A program made the translations under genes and the position numbers. A stretch of DNA of 64,000 nt from Pseudomonadota bacterium (GTDB lineage: Bacteria; Pseudomonadota; Alphaproteobacteria; Rhizobiales; Beijerinckiaceae): NCBI GenBank assembly GCA_023423995.1, contig JAFAEL010000121.1, positions 19,322 through 83,321 on the forward strand, in the 5' to 3' direction. This document shows positions 23,614 to 32,552 of the stretch, in pieces. The notes below the pieces were generated by a model. It was given only the letters and a program-made list of their open reading frames with translations. It did not search any database and was not told the origin of the DNA. Each line of letters opens with the position of its first letter. Positions within the stretch are counted from its first letter, which is position 1.

Positions 23614-24843
23614 TTGAAAATAAGACAGATAGCTTTGGCAGCCCCGTTCGCACTGCTGCTGACGGCCTCGACGGCCCTGATGCCGAATGCGGCGAACGCG
23701 CAGATCTCGGATGATGCGGTCAAGATCGGCATCCTAACCGACATGTCCGGTCCCTTCGCGGATTTCGCGGGGCCAGGATCGGTCGTCGCGGCTGAGCTTG
23801 CAGTCGAGGACTTCGGTCAGAAAGTGCTCGGCAAGCCGGTCAAGATCCTCTCAGCCAATTCCGAGCTGAAGCCTGATGTCGCCTCCGCACGGGCCCGGGA
23901 ATGGTTCGACGTCGAGGGCGTCGACATGATAAATGAGCTAACAGGTTCAACGATCGCGCTCGGGATCTCACAGCTCGCACGCGAAAAGAACCGCATTGCG
24001 ATCGTCAACAGCGCGGCAGTCACTGCACTGACTAACGAGCAATGCTCGCCGAACACCGTCCACTTCGCGTACGATATCTATTCAATAGCAAGCGCCACCG
24101 TCGAACCGATCGTCAAGACAGGAGGCAAGACGTGGTTCTTCCTCACCCAGGACACAACGGGCGGCAGCTCGCTTGAGGAGACGGTTACGAAGTTCCTCGG
24201 CGTCGCCGGCGGCCGGAAGATCGGTGCAGTGCGCCACCCACTTAATGCCCAGGATTTCTCCTCCTTCCTCCTACAGGCTCAAGCCTCGAAGGCGGAAGTG
24301 ATCGCTCTCGCCAATTCCGGATCCGAGCTGATCAACACGATCAAGGGCGCGAGGGAATTCGGGATCGTCCAGGGCGGGCAGAAGCTCGCCGCAACCAACG
24401 TGTTCATCACGGACGTGCATGCGCTCGGGTTACCGGTCGCGCAGGGGCTGCTCCTCGCGACGTCGTTCTACTGGGACTACGATGATCAGACGCGCGCCTT
24501 TGCCAAGCGCTTCTTCCAGCGCATGAACAAGATGCCCACCATGTCCCAGGCCGGGACGTACTCTTCCACGAAGCTTTACCTGAACGCGATCCAGCAGGCC
24601 GGCACGGACGAACCTGCTGCCGTCATGCGCAAGATGCGCGAGATCCCCGTCAACGACATCTTCAAGAACGGCCGCCTTCGCGAGGACGGCAGCGTCATGC
24701 ACGACATGTTCCTGGCCGAGGTGAAGAAACCGTCCGAGTCGAAGGCACCTTGGGACTATTACAAGATCCTCGCCGTCGTTCCGGCCGAAAGGGCCTATCA
24801 ACCGATGGAGAAGAGCCGCTGCAGCCTGGTCAGGAAGAACTGA
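23614..24843 (+). CDS. ABC-type (branched-chain amino acid type) periplasmic binding protein
   Basis: The product is 409 residues. The TTG at 23614 is chosen because GGGAGG lies 5 nt upstream and a Sec signal peptide begins there, ending ANA-QISDD. It is a type I periplasmic binding fold (VKIGILTDMSGPFADFAGPG). It ends in the CSLVRKN tail shared with the binding proteins at 55289 and 35272, with a partner Cys in NEQCSPNT that probably forms a disulfide. No permease or ATPase genes accompany it, so it either serves a distant transporter or acts as a sensor. AT-rich leader sequence precedes it. Confidence 0.9.
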   Translation: MKIRQIALAAPFALLLTASTALMPNAANAQISDDAVKIGILTDMSGPFADFAGPGSVVAAELAVEDFGQKVLGKPVKILSANSELKPDVASARAREWFDVEGVDMINELTGSTIALGISQLAREKNRIAIVNSAAVTALTNEQCSPNTVHFAYDIYSIASATVEPIVKTGGKTWFFLTQDTTGGSSLEETVTKFLGVAGGRKIGAVRHPLNAQDFSSFLLQAQASKAEVIALANSGSELINTIKGAREFGIVQGGQKLAATNVFITDVHALGLPVAQGLLLATSFYWDYDDQTRAFAKRFFQRMNKMPTMSQAGTYSSTKLYLNAIQQAGTDEPAAVMRKMREIPVNDIFKNGRLREDGSVMHDMFLAEVKKPSESKAPWDYYKILAVVPAERAYQPMEKSRCSLVRKN

Positions 24844-24870
24844 GGCCGGGCGCGCGCTCTAGCGCAATGC

Positions 24871-24892
24871 GTCACGCCGCGTGCGGCGTGAC
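24871..24892. terminator. Perfect inverted repeat between binding protein and GntR genes
   Basis: GTCACGCCGC-gt-GCGGCGTGAC is a perfect 10-bp palindrome. It lies 28 bp after the binding-protein stop and directly before the regulator's ribosome site (TAGGAGA). It could terminate or attenuate transcription, or be the operator of the GntR regulator. No T-run follows. Confidence 0.5.
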
Positions 24893-24908
24893 CTAGGAGA
24901 CAAGAGAC

Positions 24909-25712
24909 GTGGCCCGCGATCCGATACCCTTTCGCAAGCTCGATGTCGCTCCCGCCTACCGGGTGGTCTTCGACACTGTCGAGCGGCTCATCATGGAGGG
25001 ACAGCTCAAGCCCGGCGACGTGCTGCCGACCGAGACCGAACTCGCGGAGCGATTCCAGATCAATCGATCCACCTTGCGGGAGGGTATCCGGCTTCTGGAG
25101 CAGAACGGGCTCGTGGAACGAGGCGCCGCGAAGCGCCTCACGGTCGCTGTGCCCCAGATCGTCGGACTTGCCTCCCAGGTGAGCCGAGCCCTCGTGCTCC
25201 ACGACGTGACGTTCCTGGAGCTTTGGGAAATGTATATGGCGATCGAGCCCGTCGCGGCCGGCCTCGCGGCTGCCAAGGCAAGCGACGCCGCGCTCGACGA
25301 GATGGAGGCGAACCTCGCCGAGATGGAGGCCAGCGTCTCCGATCTCAGCCGCTTCTTCGCGCTCGACATCGAATTCCACGGCATGATCGCGCGGGCCGCC
25401 AACAATCGCGCACTTCTCCTCGCACGCGAGCCCATCAAGACCCTGATGATGCCGGCTGCCCAGGCGATCCTGCCCAAGCTCAAGACCTACGACCGGGTCA
25501 TCGCCGCACACCGTCTGATCCTCGCGGCTTTGCGCGGTCGCGACGAGGAACTCTCCGCCCACTGGATGCGCAAGCACTCGGCGGACTTCAAGCGGGGCTA
25601 CGAGCTGATCGGGCTCCGGTCGGACGAGCGGATCGTCGATTTCACCCAGGCTCCCGGCGCACAGCAGCCCGACGCGGGCGGAGCCGCGTGGCCCGCGGCG
25701 CGCCGCGCCTGA
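24909..25712 (+). CDS. GntR/FadR-family transcriptional regulator
   Basis: The product is 267 residues with a GTG start behind TAGGAGA. The N-terminal winged helix contains LKPGDVLPTETELAERFQIN and RSTLREGIRLLEQNGLVERG (residues ~32-78). The C-terminal all-helical FCD ligand domain has the metal-site pattern DIEFHGMIARAANN ... AAHRLILAALRGRD ... HWMRKHS. FCD regulators usually respond to organic acids or acyl-CoAs and repress adjacent catabolic genes. It lies inside the operon it probably controls, between the binding protein and the P450. Confidence 0.92.
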   Translation: MARDPIPFRKLDVAPAYRVVFDTVERLIMEGQLKPGDVLPTETELAERFQINRSTLREGIRLLEQNGLVERGAAKRLTVAVPQIVGLASQVSRALVLHDVTFLELWEMYMAIEPVAAGLAAAKASDAALDEMEANLAEMEASVSDLSRFFALDIEFHGMIARAANNRALLLAREPIKTLMMPAAQAILPKLKTYDRVIAAHRLILAALRGRDEELSAHWMRKHSADFKRGYELIGLRSDERIVDFTQAPGAQQPDAGGAAWPAARRA

Positions 25713-25740
25713 CTGCCCGCATCACCCAAGAGGCTCCAGA

Positions 25741-27042
25741 GTGGAACATTCGCTTCCGAACGCCGACGCGCACCTGACCGCAGGCGCACGAGCCTTTCCG
25801 GACCTCGCCGAGATCAAGCTCAATTCCCCGGCGGTCGCGCAGGACGCGTTCCCGATCTACGCCGCGCTCCGCGAGGCCGGCGGTGTCCTCTGGAGCCGGC
25901 GTCACAAGGCCTGGATCGTCTCCAGCTACGACCACGTCCGAGCCGTCCTGCTGCATCCGGCCGCCTCGGTCGAGACATTCGCGCCCGTGGCGGCACGCGG
26001 CACGCCCCATCTCAAGGAGACGATCGACACGATCGGCCGCGTGACGGCCCACTGGATCCCCTTCAACGATCCGCCCGTCCACACGCGGCTCCGCAAGGCC
26101 TTGCAGCGCGGCTTCATGCCGAGCTCGATCGCGTCACACGAGCCGATGATCAGGGCGATCACGCAATCGGTCCTGGACCGGATCGCCGACCGCCCGGAGA
26201 TCGAGTTCCTGGACGACGTCGCCTTCCAGATCCCGGCGCTCGTGATCACCGAGCTGTACAATCTCCCGCGGGGCGAGGTGGACAGGATCAAGCGCTGGTC
26301 GGCGGGGATCGCGGAGCTGGTTCTCGGCTCGACCAACCCGGACCGGTACGAGACGACGGCCGGCATGATGCGGGAGATGGAGGAATTCTTCCGAGCCCAC
26401 ATCGCCGAGCGGGCGGCCGCGATCGCCTCGGGAGCGGTGTCGGGCAGCGAGTCGCTGCTCGATCTCCTGCTCGCCGCACGCAACACTCCGGACGGCCTGA
26501 TGGACGACGAGATCGCCTCGACGCTCATCCTGATCCTGTTCGCGGCGCCCGAGACGACGGCGAACCTCATCCTCAACGCAATGCTGAACCTCGCCCTGCA
26601 CCCGGAGGTACTCGATGCCATCAGGGCAGATCCTTCGCTGATCCCCGGCGCGATCGAGGAGCTTCTCCGCTACGACGGTCCTGTTCCGGCGGTGGTCCGC
26701 GTCGCCAAGGGCGACATCGCGCTCGGCGAGACAACGATCCGCTCGGGCGATCGCATCTTCCTTCTCCTGAAGTCCGCCAACCGCGATGAATCGTGCGTTC
26801 CGGCGGCCGATGAGCTCAGGCTCGGGCGCGGGCGCTTTCAGCACCTCGGCTTCGGGACCGGCCTTCACCTCTGCATCGGGGCGCCTCTGGCACGGCTCGA
26901 GGCGAAGGTGGCCTTCGAGGAGATCCTGAAACGCTTCCACGCGTTCGAGATCCGCGAGTCCGATATCCGCTGGCGGGACGAGCTTCTGGCCCATTCCCCC
27001 CGCTCGCTGCGGATCGCGATGTACCCGCGCGCGGCAGCCTGA
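25741..27042 (+). CDS. Cytochrome P450
   Basis: A 433-residue soluble bacterial P450. The heme-thiolate Cys378 is in FGTGLHLCIGAPLAR. The I-helix oxygen-activation motif is FAAPETTANLI, the K-helix ExxR is EELLR, and the meander Arg/His are in place. GTG start. It would hydroxylate a hydrophobic or cyclic substrate with electrons from a ferredoxin and reductase. Neither is encoded in the window, so the redox partner is elsewhere. The flanking GntR gene, SDR and ligase suggest hydroxylation, oxidation and CoA activation in sequence. Confidence 0.95.
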   Translation: MEHSLPNADAHLTAGARAFPDLAEIKLNSPAVAQDAFPIYAALREAGGVLWSRRHKAWIVSSYDHVRAVLLHPAASVETFAPVAARGTPHLKETIDTIGRVTAHWIPFNDPPVHTRLRKALQRGFMPSSIASHEPMIRAITQSVLDRIADRPEIEFLDDVAFQIPALVITELYNLPRGEVDRIKRWSAGIAELVLGSTNPDRYETTAGMMREMEEFFRAHIAERAAAIASGAVSGSESLLDLLLAARNTPDGLMDDEIASTLILILFAAPETTANLILNAMLNLALHPEVLDAIRADPSLIPGAIEELLRYDGPVPAVVRVAKGDIALGETTIRSGDRIFLLLKSANRDESCVPAADELRLGRGRFQHLGFGTGLHLCIGAPLARLEAKVAFEEILKRFHAFEIRESDIRWRDELLAHSPRSLRIAMYPRAAA

Positions 27043-27063
27043 ACCCGATGGTGCGGTGACGAG

Positions 27064-27792
27064 ATGTTCAGCATCGAAGACAAGGTTGTTCTGGTGACCG
27101 GTGCCTCGTCCGGCATCGGCCTCCACCTCGCCGGCATGCTGGCCGGTCGTGGCGCCCGGGTCGTCGCGGTGTCGCGGCGTGCGACGGAAAGCTCCGCCCT
27201 TGCGGCTCTCGGCGGAGACGTGCACCCGATCGACCTCGATGTGACGCAACCGGACTCGATCGCGGGCGCTGTCGAGGCGGTGCGATCCGGGTTCGGCCGG
27301 ATCGACGTCCTCCTGAACAATGCCGGGAGCGTCACTCCGAAGCGTGTGCTCGACACGACGCCGGAGGATTGGGACCGCGTTCTCGAGACCAACCTTTCCG
27401 GCCCCTTTTTGATGAGCCGCGCCGCGGCGCCGCTCATGCCGCCCGGCGGCAGCATCATCAACATCGCCTCGATCGGCGCCTTCAAGGCGATCGTGGGCCT
27501 CGCGGCCTACGCTGCCTCGAAGTCGGGCCTCCTTCTTCTCTCCCGCAGCCTCGCCCTGGAATTCGCCGAACGCGAGATCCGGGTGAACGTCGTCGCGCCG
27601 GGCTACATCCGCACGCCGATGAACGACGGCTTCCTGGACGGCCCGGAGGGTGACCGCCTGAAGAGCCGAATCCCGCTGAAGCGGTTCGGCGAGCCGTCCG
27701 ATCTCGACGGCGCCATCGTGTACCTGTCCTCCGACGCCTCCCGCTACATGACCGGGGGAACGTTGCTCGTCGACGGCGGCTTCCTGCTGTGA
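27064..27792 (+). CDS. SDR family oxidoreductase
   Basis: A 242-residue classical SDR: TGASSGIGLHLAG cofactor motif (11-23), LLNNAG, catalytic Ser in INIASIGA, YAASKSGLLLLS near residue 150, and LLVDGGFLL at the end. VSRRATE after the second beta strand favours NADP(H). It follows the P450 by 21 bp and probably oxidises the alcohol formed by it, which is an inference from order. Confidence 0.9.
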   Translation: MFSIEDKVVLVTGASSGIGLHLAGMLAGRGARVVAVSRRATESSALAALGGDVHPIDLDVTQPDSIAGAVEAVRSGFGRIDVLLNNAGSVTPKRVLDTTPEDWDRVLETNLSGPFLMSRAAAPLMPPGGSIINIASIGAFKAIVGLAAYAASKSGLLLLSRSLALEFAEREIRVNVVAPGYIRTPMNDGFLDGPEGDRLKSRIPLKRFGEPSDLDGAIVYLSSDASRYMTGGTLLVDGGFLL

Positions 27793-27893
27793 CCCACGCC
27801 AGGCAGACGCGCGCATGACCAACAACGCAGCGCACGGCCACGCGACATGGCCCGAAGCGCTCGCAGCCGCCGCACGCCCGGGGAGATAAGCCG

Positions 27894-29501
27894 ATGCCGA
27901 TCCTGCAGCGCTTTGGACGCCGCGACTTCGAGAGCTTCTATGCCGCCGGGCATTGGACGCGAGACACCCTCCTCGACGCGCTCGCGGCACATGCGGCCGC
28001 GGCCCCGGACAGGCTGGCCCTCGTGGATGGTGCCCGTCGCGTCAGCCGTGTGGAACTCGCGGCGCTCGTCGACGCGGCTGCGCACAGGCTCGTCCGGGAG
28101 GGCGTCCGGCCGGAAGACGTCGTCGCGGTCCAGCTGCCGAACAGCATCCATCTCGTCGTGGTCTGCCTGGCGCTGCTCCGCGTCGGCGCGGTCTATCACC
28201 CGCTGAATACGAGCTATCGGCAGAACGACGTCCTGAACATCCTGAAGACCTCCCGTCCGCCGTTCTACGTCCATACGAGGCGCTTCAAATCGTATGTCTA
28301 CGAGCCGCTTCTCGATGGCGTGCAAGCCGATGGCGGCCTTTCGTTTCGGCGCATCCTCGTGGATGTCGATCGCCCGGCCGAGGAGGCATTCGGGACGCCC
28401 GAAGCCACGTCCGAGCTGCCGCCGGCCGATCCCGACGCGCTGTTCCTGCTCGGGGCGACTTCCGGTTCGACCGGCGATCCGAAGCTGTTCATGCATACGC
28501 AGAATACGCAGTTCAACGAAGCCCGCTCGCTCAATGCCGCGATGGGGCTCGGAAAGGAGGATCCGTTCCTGGCCTTCGCGCCGATCACGCATCGCGGCGC
28601 GCTGATGTGGGGCCTGGTCCAGGCGATCGCGGCCGGCGCGCCGCTCATCCTCCAGCGCGAGTACAACCCGGACGCCATCGTCGAGCTGATCGAGCGGGAG
28701 CAGGTCGCGACCTTCTTCGCGATCCCCAACCAGCTGGTCGACTTCCTGGATACCTGCGCCCGGAACGGTCGGAGGGCCGACAGCCTCCGGGTCGTCATGC
28801 TGGCCGGGGCGCCCGTGCAGCCCGAGCTCGTCGCACGCGTCCGCGACCAGTGGCCGAACTGCGCGCCGGTGACAGGCTACGGCACGAGCGAGACGGGGTA
28901 CGCGACCGTCACGCGTCCGACGGATCCGCTGGAGGTGCTCCAGACGAGCGGACGTCCGATCCCGGGCATGGAGATCGCGGTCGATAGAACTGGCACGGCC
29001 GACGGCAACTCAGGCGAATTCGTCTTCCGCGGAGCCTTCGTGTCTGCCGGCTACTACGCCAATCAGGCCGCGACCGATCTCTCGTTCGACAAGGAGGGCT
29101 GGTTCCACACGGGCGATCTCGGCTATCTGGACGAGAACGGCAACGTCCGCGTCACCGGACGGATCAAGAACGTGATCATCCGCTCGGGCCTGAAGATCCA
29201 GGCCGAGGAGGTCGAGGAGGTGCTCCTGCGGCACCCGGCGATCGCCCATGCCGTCATCGTCGGGATGCGCGATCCGCAGGTCGGCGAGCGCGCCGTAGCC
29301 TGCCTCATCCCGCGCGGCGAGAAGACCCTGTCGCTCCCGGAGGTGACGTCGTTCCTCGATCAGGAAGGACTCGGCAAATTCAAGTGGCCCGAGGTCGTCA
29401 GGACCTTCACCGAGTTGCCCCTGAACGCCAACGGCAAGTTCGACCGGATCGTGCTGCGGGCGCAGATCAACGCGCCCGCAGAGACCCACGCGCCGCGCTG
29501 A
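27894..29501 (+). CDS. Acyl-CoA ligase (AMP-forming)
   Basis: A 535-residue ANL-superfamily ligase. The P-loop is LLGATSGSTGDPKLFMHT (~185-202), the adenylate motif VTGYGTSETGYA (~323), and the hinge WFHTGDLGYLDENG with RIKNVIIRSGLKI (~405-430). The C-terminal lysine is in LNANGKFDR. ATG 27894 has GGGGAG 10 nt upstream. It activates a carboxylic acid as CoA thioester via an acyl-AMP. Position behind P450 and SDR suggests that the product of side-chain or ring oxidation is its substrate. Confidence 0.92.
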   Translation: MPILQRFGRRDFESFYAAGHWTRDTLLDALAAHAAAAPDRLALVDGARRVSRVELAALVDAAAHRLVREGVRPEDVVAVQLPNSIHLVVVCLALLRVGAVYHPLNTSYRQNDVLNILKTSRPPFYVHTRRFKSYVYEPLLDGVQADGGLSFRRILVDVDRPAEEAFGTPEATSELPPADPDALFLLGATSGSTGDPKLFMHTQNTQFNEARSLNAAMGLGKEDPFLAFAPITHRGALMWGLVQAIAAGAPLILQREYNPDAIVELIEREQVATFFAIPNQLVDFLDTCARNGRRADSLRVVMLAGAPVQPELVARVRDQWPNCAPVTGYGTSETGYATVTRPTDPLEVLQTSGRPIPGMEIAVDRTGTADGNSGEFVFRGAFVSAGYYANQAATDLSFDKEGWFHTGDLGYLDENGNVRVTGRIKNVIIRSGLKIQAEEVEEVLLRHPAIAHAVIVGMRDPQVGERAVACLIPRGEKTLSLPEVTSFLDQEGLGKFKWPEVVRTFTELPLNANGKFDRIVLRAQINAPAETHAPR

Positions 29502-29597
29502 TAATCCCTCGCTCGACGCAAGAAGCTGATCGCAAGGCAGATCCGGCGCGCATGGTACCCACTCCGGGCCTGCGGAAATCAAAGGCGCAAAAAGAGC

Positions 29598-30392
29598 ATG
29601 ACGAAAAACTTGGCTGACCGTGTGGTGCTCCTGGTCGGCGTTGGCGTCTCGGGCGCCACGATGAGCAATGGCCGGGCGACCGCCCTCGCCTATGCCGCCA
29701 GAGGAGCCCGGCTGGTCCTCGCGGACAAGGACCCAGCGGCCCTGGACGATTGCCGTCGGGCCGTGGTGGAGGCCGGGCACGAACCTGCGACCATGCCTCT
29801 TGACGCCACCCGAGAGGCGGAGGTCGAGGCGGCCGTCGCCAAGATCCTGGCGTCGGAGGGAAGGATCGACGTCCTTCACAACAATATCGGCATCGCCTGC
29901 CCGGGCCGCATCACCCGGCTCACCGAGGCGGAAATCGATCGCGGCTTCGACGTCAACCTGAAATCGATCATGTGGCTGTGCAAGCATGTGCTGCCGGCCA
30001 TGGAGAAGCAGGGATCAGGCATCGTCACGAATGTCTCATCGATCTCCAGCATCCGGCACATCGGCATCAACGCGCCCCTCTACGACGTGACGAAGGCGGG
30101 CCTCAACGCGCTGACACGGCACATCGCGGTGGCATACGGGCCGAAGGGGATCCGGGCGAACGCGATCGTGGTCGGGATGATGGACACCCCGCTCGCCCGA
30201 GGCGGCATCGCGCAGGCCGGGCGGCAAATCGACGAGATCTACGATGGCTATGTCCAGCGCGTGCCGTTGCGCCGCATGGGAACCGGGCACGACACGGGCA
30301 GTCTCAGTGCATTCCTCGCCTCGGACGAGGCAAGCTACATCAACGGCGCGGAGATCGTGCTGGACGGCGGCCTGACCGTCAGATCCGGCTGA
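29598..30392 (+). CDS. SDR family oxidoreductase, variant cofactor motif
   Basis: The product is 264 residues. The usual TGxxxGxG is replaced by VGVGVSGATMSNGRAT, a pattern seen in a subgroup with GxGxxG...NG. NNIGIA replaces NNAG. The catalytic residues are conventional (NVSSISS; YDVTKAGLNALT), as is the tail IVLDGGLTV. ADKDPAAL suggests NAD. It is the last gene of the rightward run and converges on the ligase at 30402 with a 9-bp gap. Confidence 0.88.
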   Translation: MTKNLADRVVLLVGVGVSGATMSNGRATALAYAARGARLVLADKDPAALDDCRRAVVEAGHEPATMPLDATREAEVEAAVAKILASEGRIDVLHNNIGIACPGRITRLTEAEIDRGFDVNLKSIMWLCKHVLPAMEKQGSGIVTNVSSISSIRHIGINAPLYDVTKAGLNALTRHIAVAYGPKGIRANAIVVGMMDTPLARGGIAQAGRQIDEIYDGYVQRVPLRRMGTGHDTGSLSAFLASDEASYINGAEIVLDGGLTVRSG

Positions 30393-30401
30393 GAACGGGT
30401 C

Positions 30402-31904
30402 TCAGGCTCGAAGCATCCGCCGCAACAGCTTGCCGGTCGGCGTCCGCGGCAGCTCCGTGACGATCCGGATTTCCTTGGGTCGCTTCACGCTGCCGAGGCG
30501 CTCGCGGCAGTACAGATCCAGTTCGGACACCAGCGTTGCATTGTCCTGCGCCGTGGTGCGAGGCACCACAAAGGCAACCGCAATCTCGCCGAACGCGGGA
30601 TCAGGCATGCCGACCACCGCGCAATCCACCACATGCGGGTGTTCGATGAGCGCCGCTTCCAGCTCCTGCGGGTAGACGTTCACTCCGCCGGAAATGATCA
30701 TGTCGTCTTGGCGGTCTACGATGTAGAGAAAACCCTCGGCATCGACGTAGCCGATATCGCCGATGGTCTGGTATCCCTGCGGCGACGTTCTGCCCCGCGT
30801 CTTCTCCGGTGCGTCGAAATACGCGAAGGGTGGAACGCCGGAGAAGTAGATGCGGCCGACCTGCCCTGCCGGCAGTTCGCTCCAATCGTCGCCGAGGATG
30901 TGCAGGGTGCCACGGACGGACCGGCCGACAGAGGTCGGCCTCTCGAGCCACTCGGCCGACGTGATGGTGCAGGTGCCGATGCTCTCGCTGCCCGCATAAT
31001 ATTCCTGGATGATCGGTCCCCACCACGCGATCATCGCGCGCTTAACGGGGATCGGGCACGGCGCAGCGCTGTGCAACGCGAGCCGATGGTGCGGGGCCCG
31101 GTGGCGCCCGCGGCGCTCCTCCGGGAGCGACAGGAGGCGCTGAAACATGCTCGGGACCCATTGCGAGTGGGTCACGCCCTCGCGCTCGAGGATGTCGAGC
31201 GCAGCCTCCGCATCGAACTTGCGCATGAGGTGCACCACGCCGCCGGCCGCGATGGTGGCGAGGCTGAAGCGGAGCGGCGCCGCATGGTAGAGCGGTGCCG
31301 TGGACAGGTAGCGGGAGTCTGAGTCGATCCCGTAGAGCCGCAGCAATTCGCCCGCGAAGGGCGGTGGGCCCGATCCATCGGTCGGGAGCGGCCGCCACAC
31401 TCCCTTTGGCGCGCCTGTCGTGCCGGAGGTGTAGAGCATCAGCCCCCCGGGCGTCTCGTCCGGGATCGGCGTGTCCGGCTGCGCCGCGAGTGCATCGTGC
31501 AACTCTGTCATCCCGGCCAGCTTGCCGCCGAGCGAGAACCAGTGCGGCGCCGAGCCGACTTCCGCCTGGACGCTGGATGCAGCCTGGAGGGTGCTGTCGA
31601 CCAGGGCGAACCGCGCCTTCGAGTTCTCGATCACATAGCCCGCGTCTCGCGCCGACGCAGCGCTCGACACCGGCGTGAAGTAGAGGCCGGCCCGATAGGC
31701 TGCCCAGGCGAGCGCGAAGATCACCGGATCGTTCGCGATGCTCGCCGCGACGTGGTCGCCGCGCCTCAGGCCGAGCGATCGGAACAGGTGTGCGATGCGG
31801 TTTGCCGTCGCCTCCAACTCGCCATACGTGACGATCGCATCACCAGCCTTTGCGGCGATCCGACCTGGCTCCCTGCGCGCCCAATCCCGCAATCCGAAAT
31901 CCAC
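30402..31904 (-). CDS. Acyl-CoA ligase (AMP-forming)
   Basis: A 500-residue ANL ligase from GTG 31904 (VDFGLRDWARREPG) behind GGGGAGGG. The P-loop is LYTSGTTGAPKGVWRP, the adenylate motif YYAGSESIGTCTI, the hinge QTIGDIGYVDAEGF with DRQDDMIISGGVNVYP, and the terminal lysine is in RTPTGKLLRR. It is closely similar in architecture to the ligase at 33694, so the two are probably paralogues. It lies 36 bp behind the MarR regulator, forming a marR-ligase unit divergent from the acyl-CoA dehydrogenase. Confidence 0.92.
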   Translation of the reverse strand: MDFGLRDWARREPGRIAAKAGDAIVTYGELEATANRIAHLFRSLGLRRGDHVAASIANDPVIFALAWAAYRAGLYFTPVSSAASARDAGYVIENSKARFALVDSTLQAASSVQAEVGSAPHWFSLGGKLAGMTELHDALAAQPDTPIPDETPGGLMLYTSGTTGAPKGVWRPLPTDGSGPPPFAGELLRLYGIDSDSRYLSTAPLYHAAPLRFSLATIAAGGVVHLMRKFDAEAALDILEREGVTHSQWVPSMFQRLLSLPEERRGRHRAPHHRLALHSAAPCPIPVKRAMIAWWGPIIQEYYAGSESIGTCTITSAEWLERPTSVGRSVRGTLHILGDDWSELPAGQVGRIYFSGVPPFAYFDAPEKTRGRTSPQGYQTIGDIGYVDAEGFLYIVDRQDDMIISGGVNVYPQELEAALIEHPHVVDCAVVGMPDPAFGEIAVAFVVPRTTAQDNATLVSELDLYCRERLGSVKRPKEIRIVTELPRTPTGKLLRRMLRA

Positions 31905-31940
31905 GTAGCCGCCCTCCCCTGCTGCCTTGTTGCCGCGCGA

Positions 31941-32480
31941 TCAGGCGCGATTCGCTCCTGCCGCCGTCGTCCCTGCTTCCGGCGCATCCGGCGCGTGGCT
32001 GAGGGCGAGCAGGTTCGCCTTGATGCGAGCCAAGGCGCCTTCCAGCGCCGCGACTTCCTCGTCGGACAGGCCGGCGAAGACGCGCAGGTTCAACTCGTGG
32101 CCCACCCGACGCATGGCGTCGGTCATGTGCAGGCCGCGATCGGTCGGCGCCACGAGTTTCACGCGGCGATCATCTTCGGACGCGTCCCGACGCACATAGC
32201 CCGCGGCTTCCAGGCGATCGATCAGCCCGCCGAGCGCGGCCTTCCCCATATCCAGGCTCTTTGCCAGCTCGACCTGGGAAACGGCTTGGCCCCGCCGGCG
32301 CCCGAGTTGCGCCAGGACCCACCATTGTGACGGCGTGAGGCCGTGCGGGCGCATCGCTTCATCGAAGAAGGCACGTCTCAGTCGCGAGACGTCGTGCATC
32401 AGGTAGCCCGCACGGACGCCGAAATCGGCATCATCCCGGCGCCTCTCCTCCGCCCTAGGGGAATGATTGTTCTTGCCCAT
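31941..32480 (-). CDS. MarR-family transcriptional regulator
   Basis: A 179-residue winged-helix dimer regulator: LTPSQWWVLAQLGRR, VSQVELAKSLDMGKAALGGL (recognition helix), RLEAAGYVRRDASEDDRR (wing) and AALEGALARIKANLLAL (dimer helix). The start is taken as ATG 32480 (MGKNNHSP); ATG 32495 in the same frame lies inside the palindromic operator. Regulators of this type commonly release DNA on binding a phenolic acid or its CoA ester. It probably represses itself, the downstream ligase and the divergent dehydrogenase. Confidence 0.9.
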   Translation of the reverse strand: MGKNNHSPRAEERRRDDADFGVRAGYLMHDVSRLRRAFFDEAMRPHGLTPSQWWVLAQLGRRRGQAVSQVELAKSLDMGKAALGGLIDRLEAAGYVRRDASEDDRRVKLVAPTDRGLHMTDAMRRVGHELNLRVFAGLSDEEVAALEGALARIKANLLALSHAPDAPEAGTTAAGANRA

Positions 32481-32500
32481 ATCGTATACTGGCATACGAT
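32481..32500. promoter_or_regulatory. Palindromic operator at marR start
   Basis: ATCGTAT-actggc-ATACGAT is a perfect 7-bp inverted repeat with a 6-bp spacer. It lies directly before the MGKNN start of marR and 53 bp before the divergent dehydrogenase. On the minus strand it covers TATACG (32488-32483), which stands 19 bp after TTGACG (32513-32508). The regulator bound here would block its own promoter, and an mRNA from this promoter would start at or next to ATG 32480 (leaderless). Confidence 0.6.
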
Positions 32501-32552
32501 CTGAACGCGTCAACGTGCCCGAACCTCGTTGGGCGCTGAACGGGGAGCGACA

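Noticed and set aside
27815-27889. 24-codon frame MTNNAAHGHATWPEALAAAA just before the ligase at 27894
   Set aside because: No recognisable family and only a weak ribosome site; its stop overlaps the ligase's own ribosome site. It could be a leader peptide, but nothing supports it.
32461-32471. AACAATCATTC on the minus strand, resembling the left half of the TetR operator
   Set aside because: It is codons 4-7 of marR (KNNHS) and has no right half or TTGACA at the right distance.
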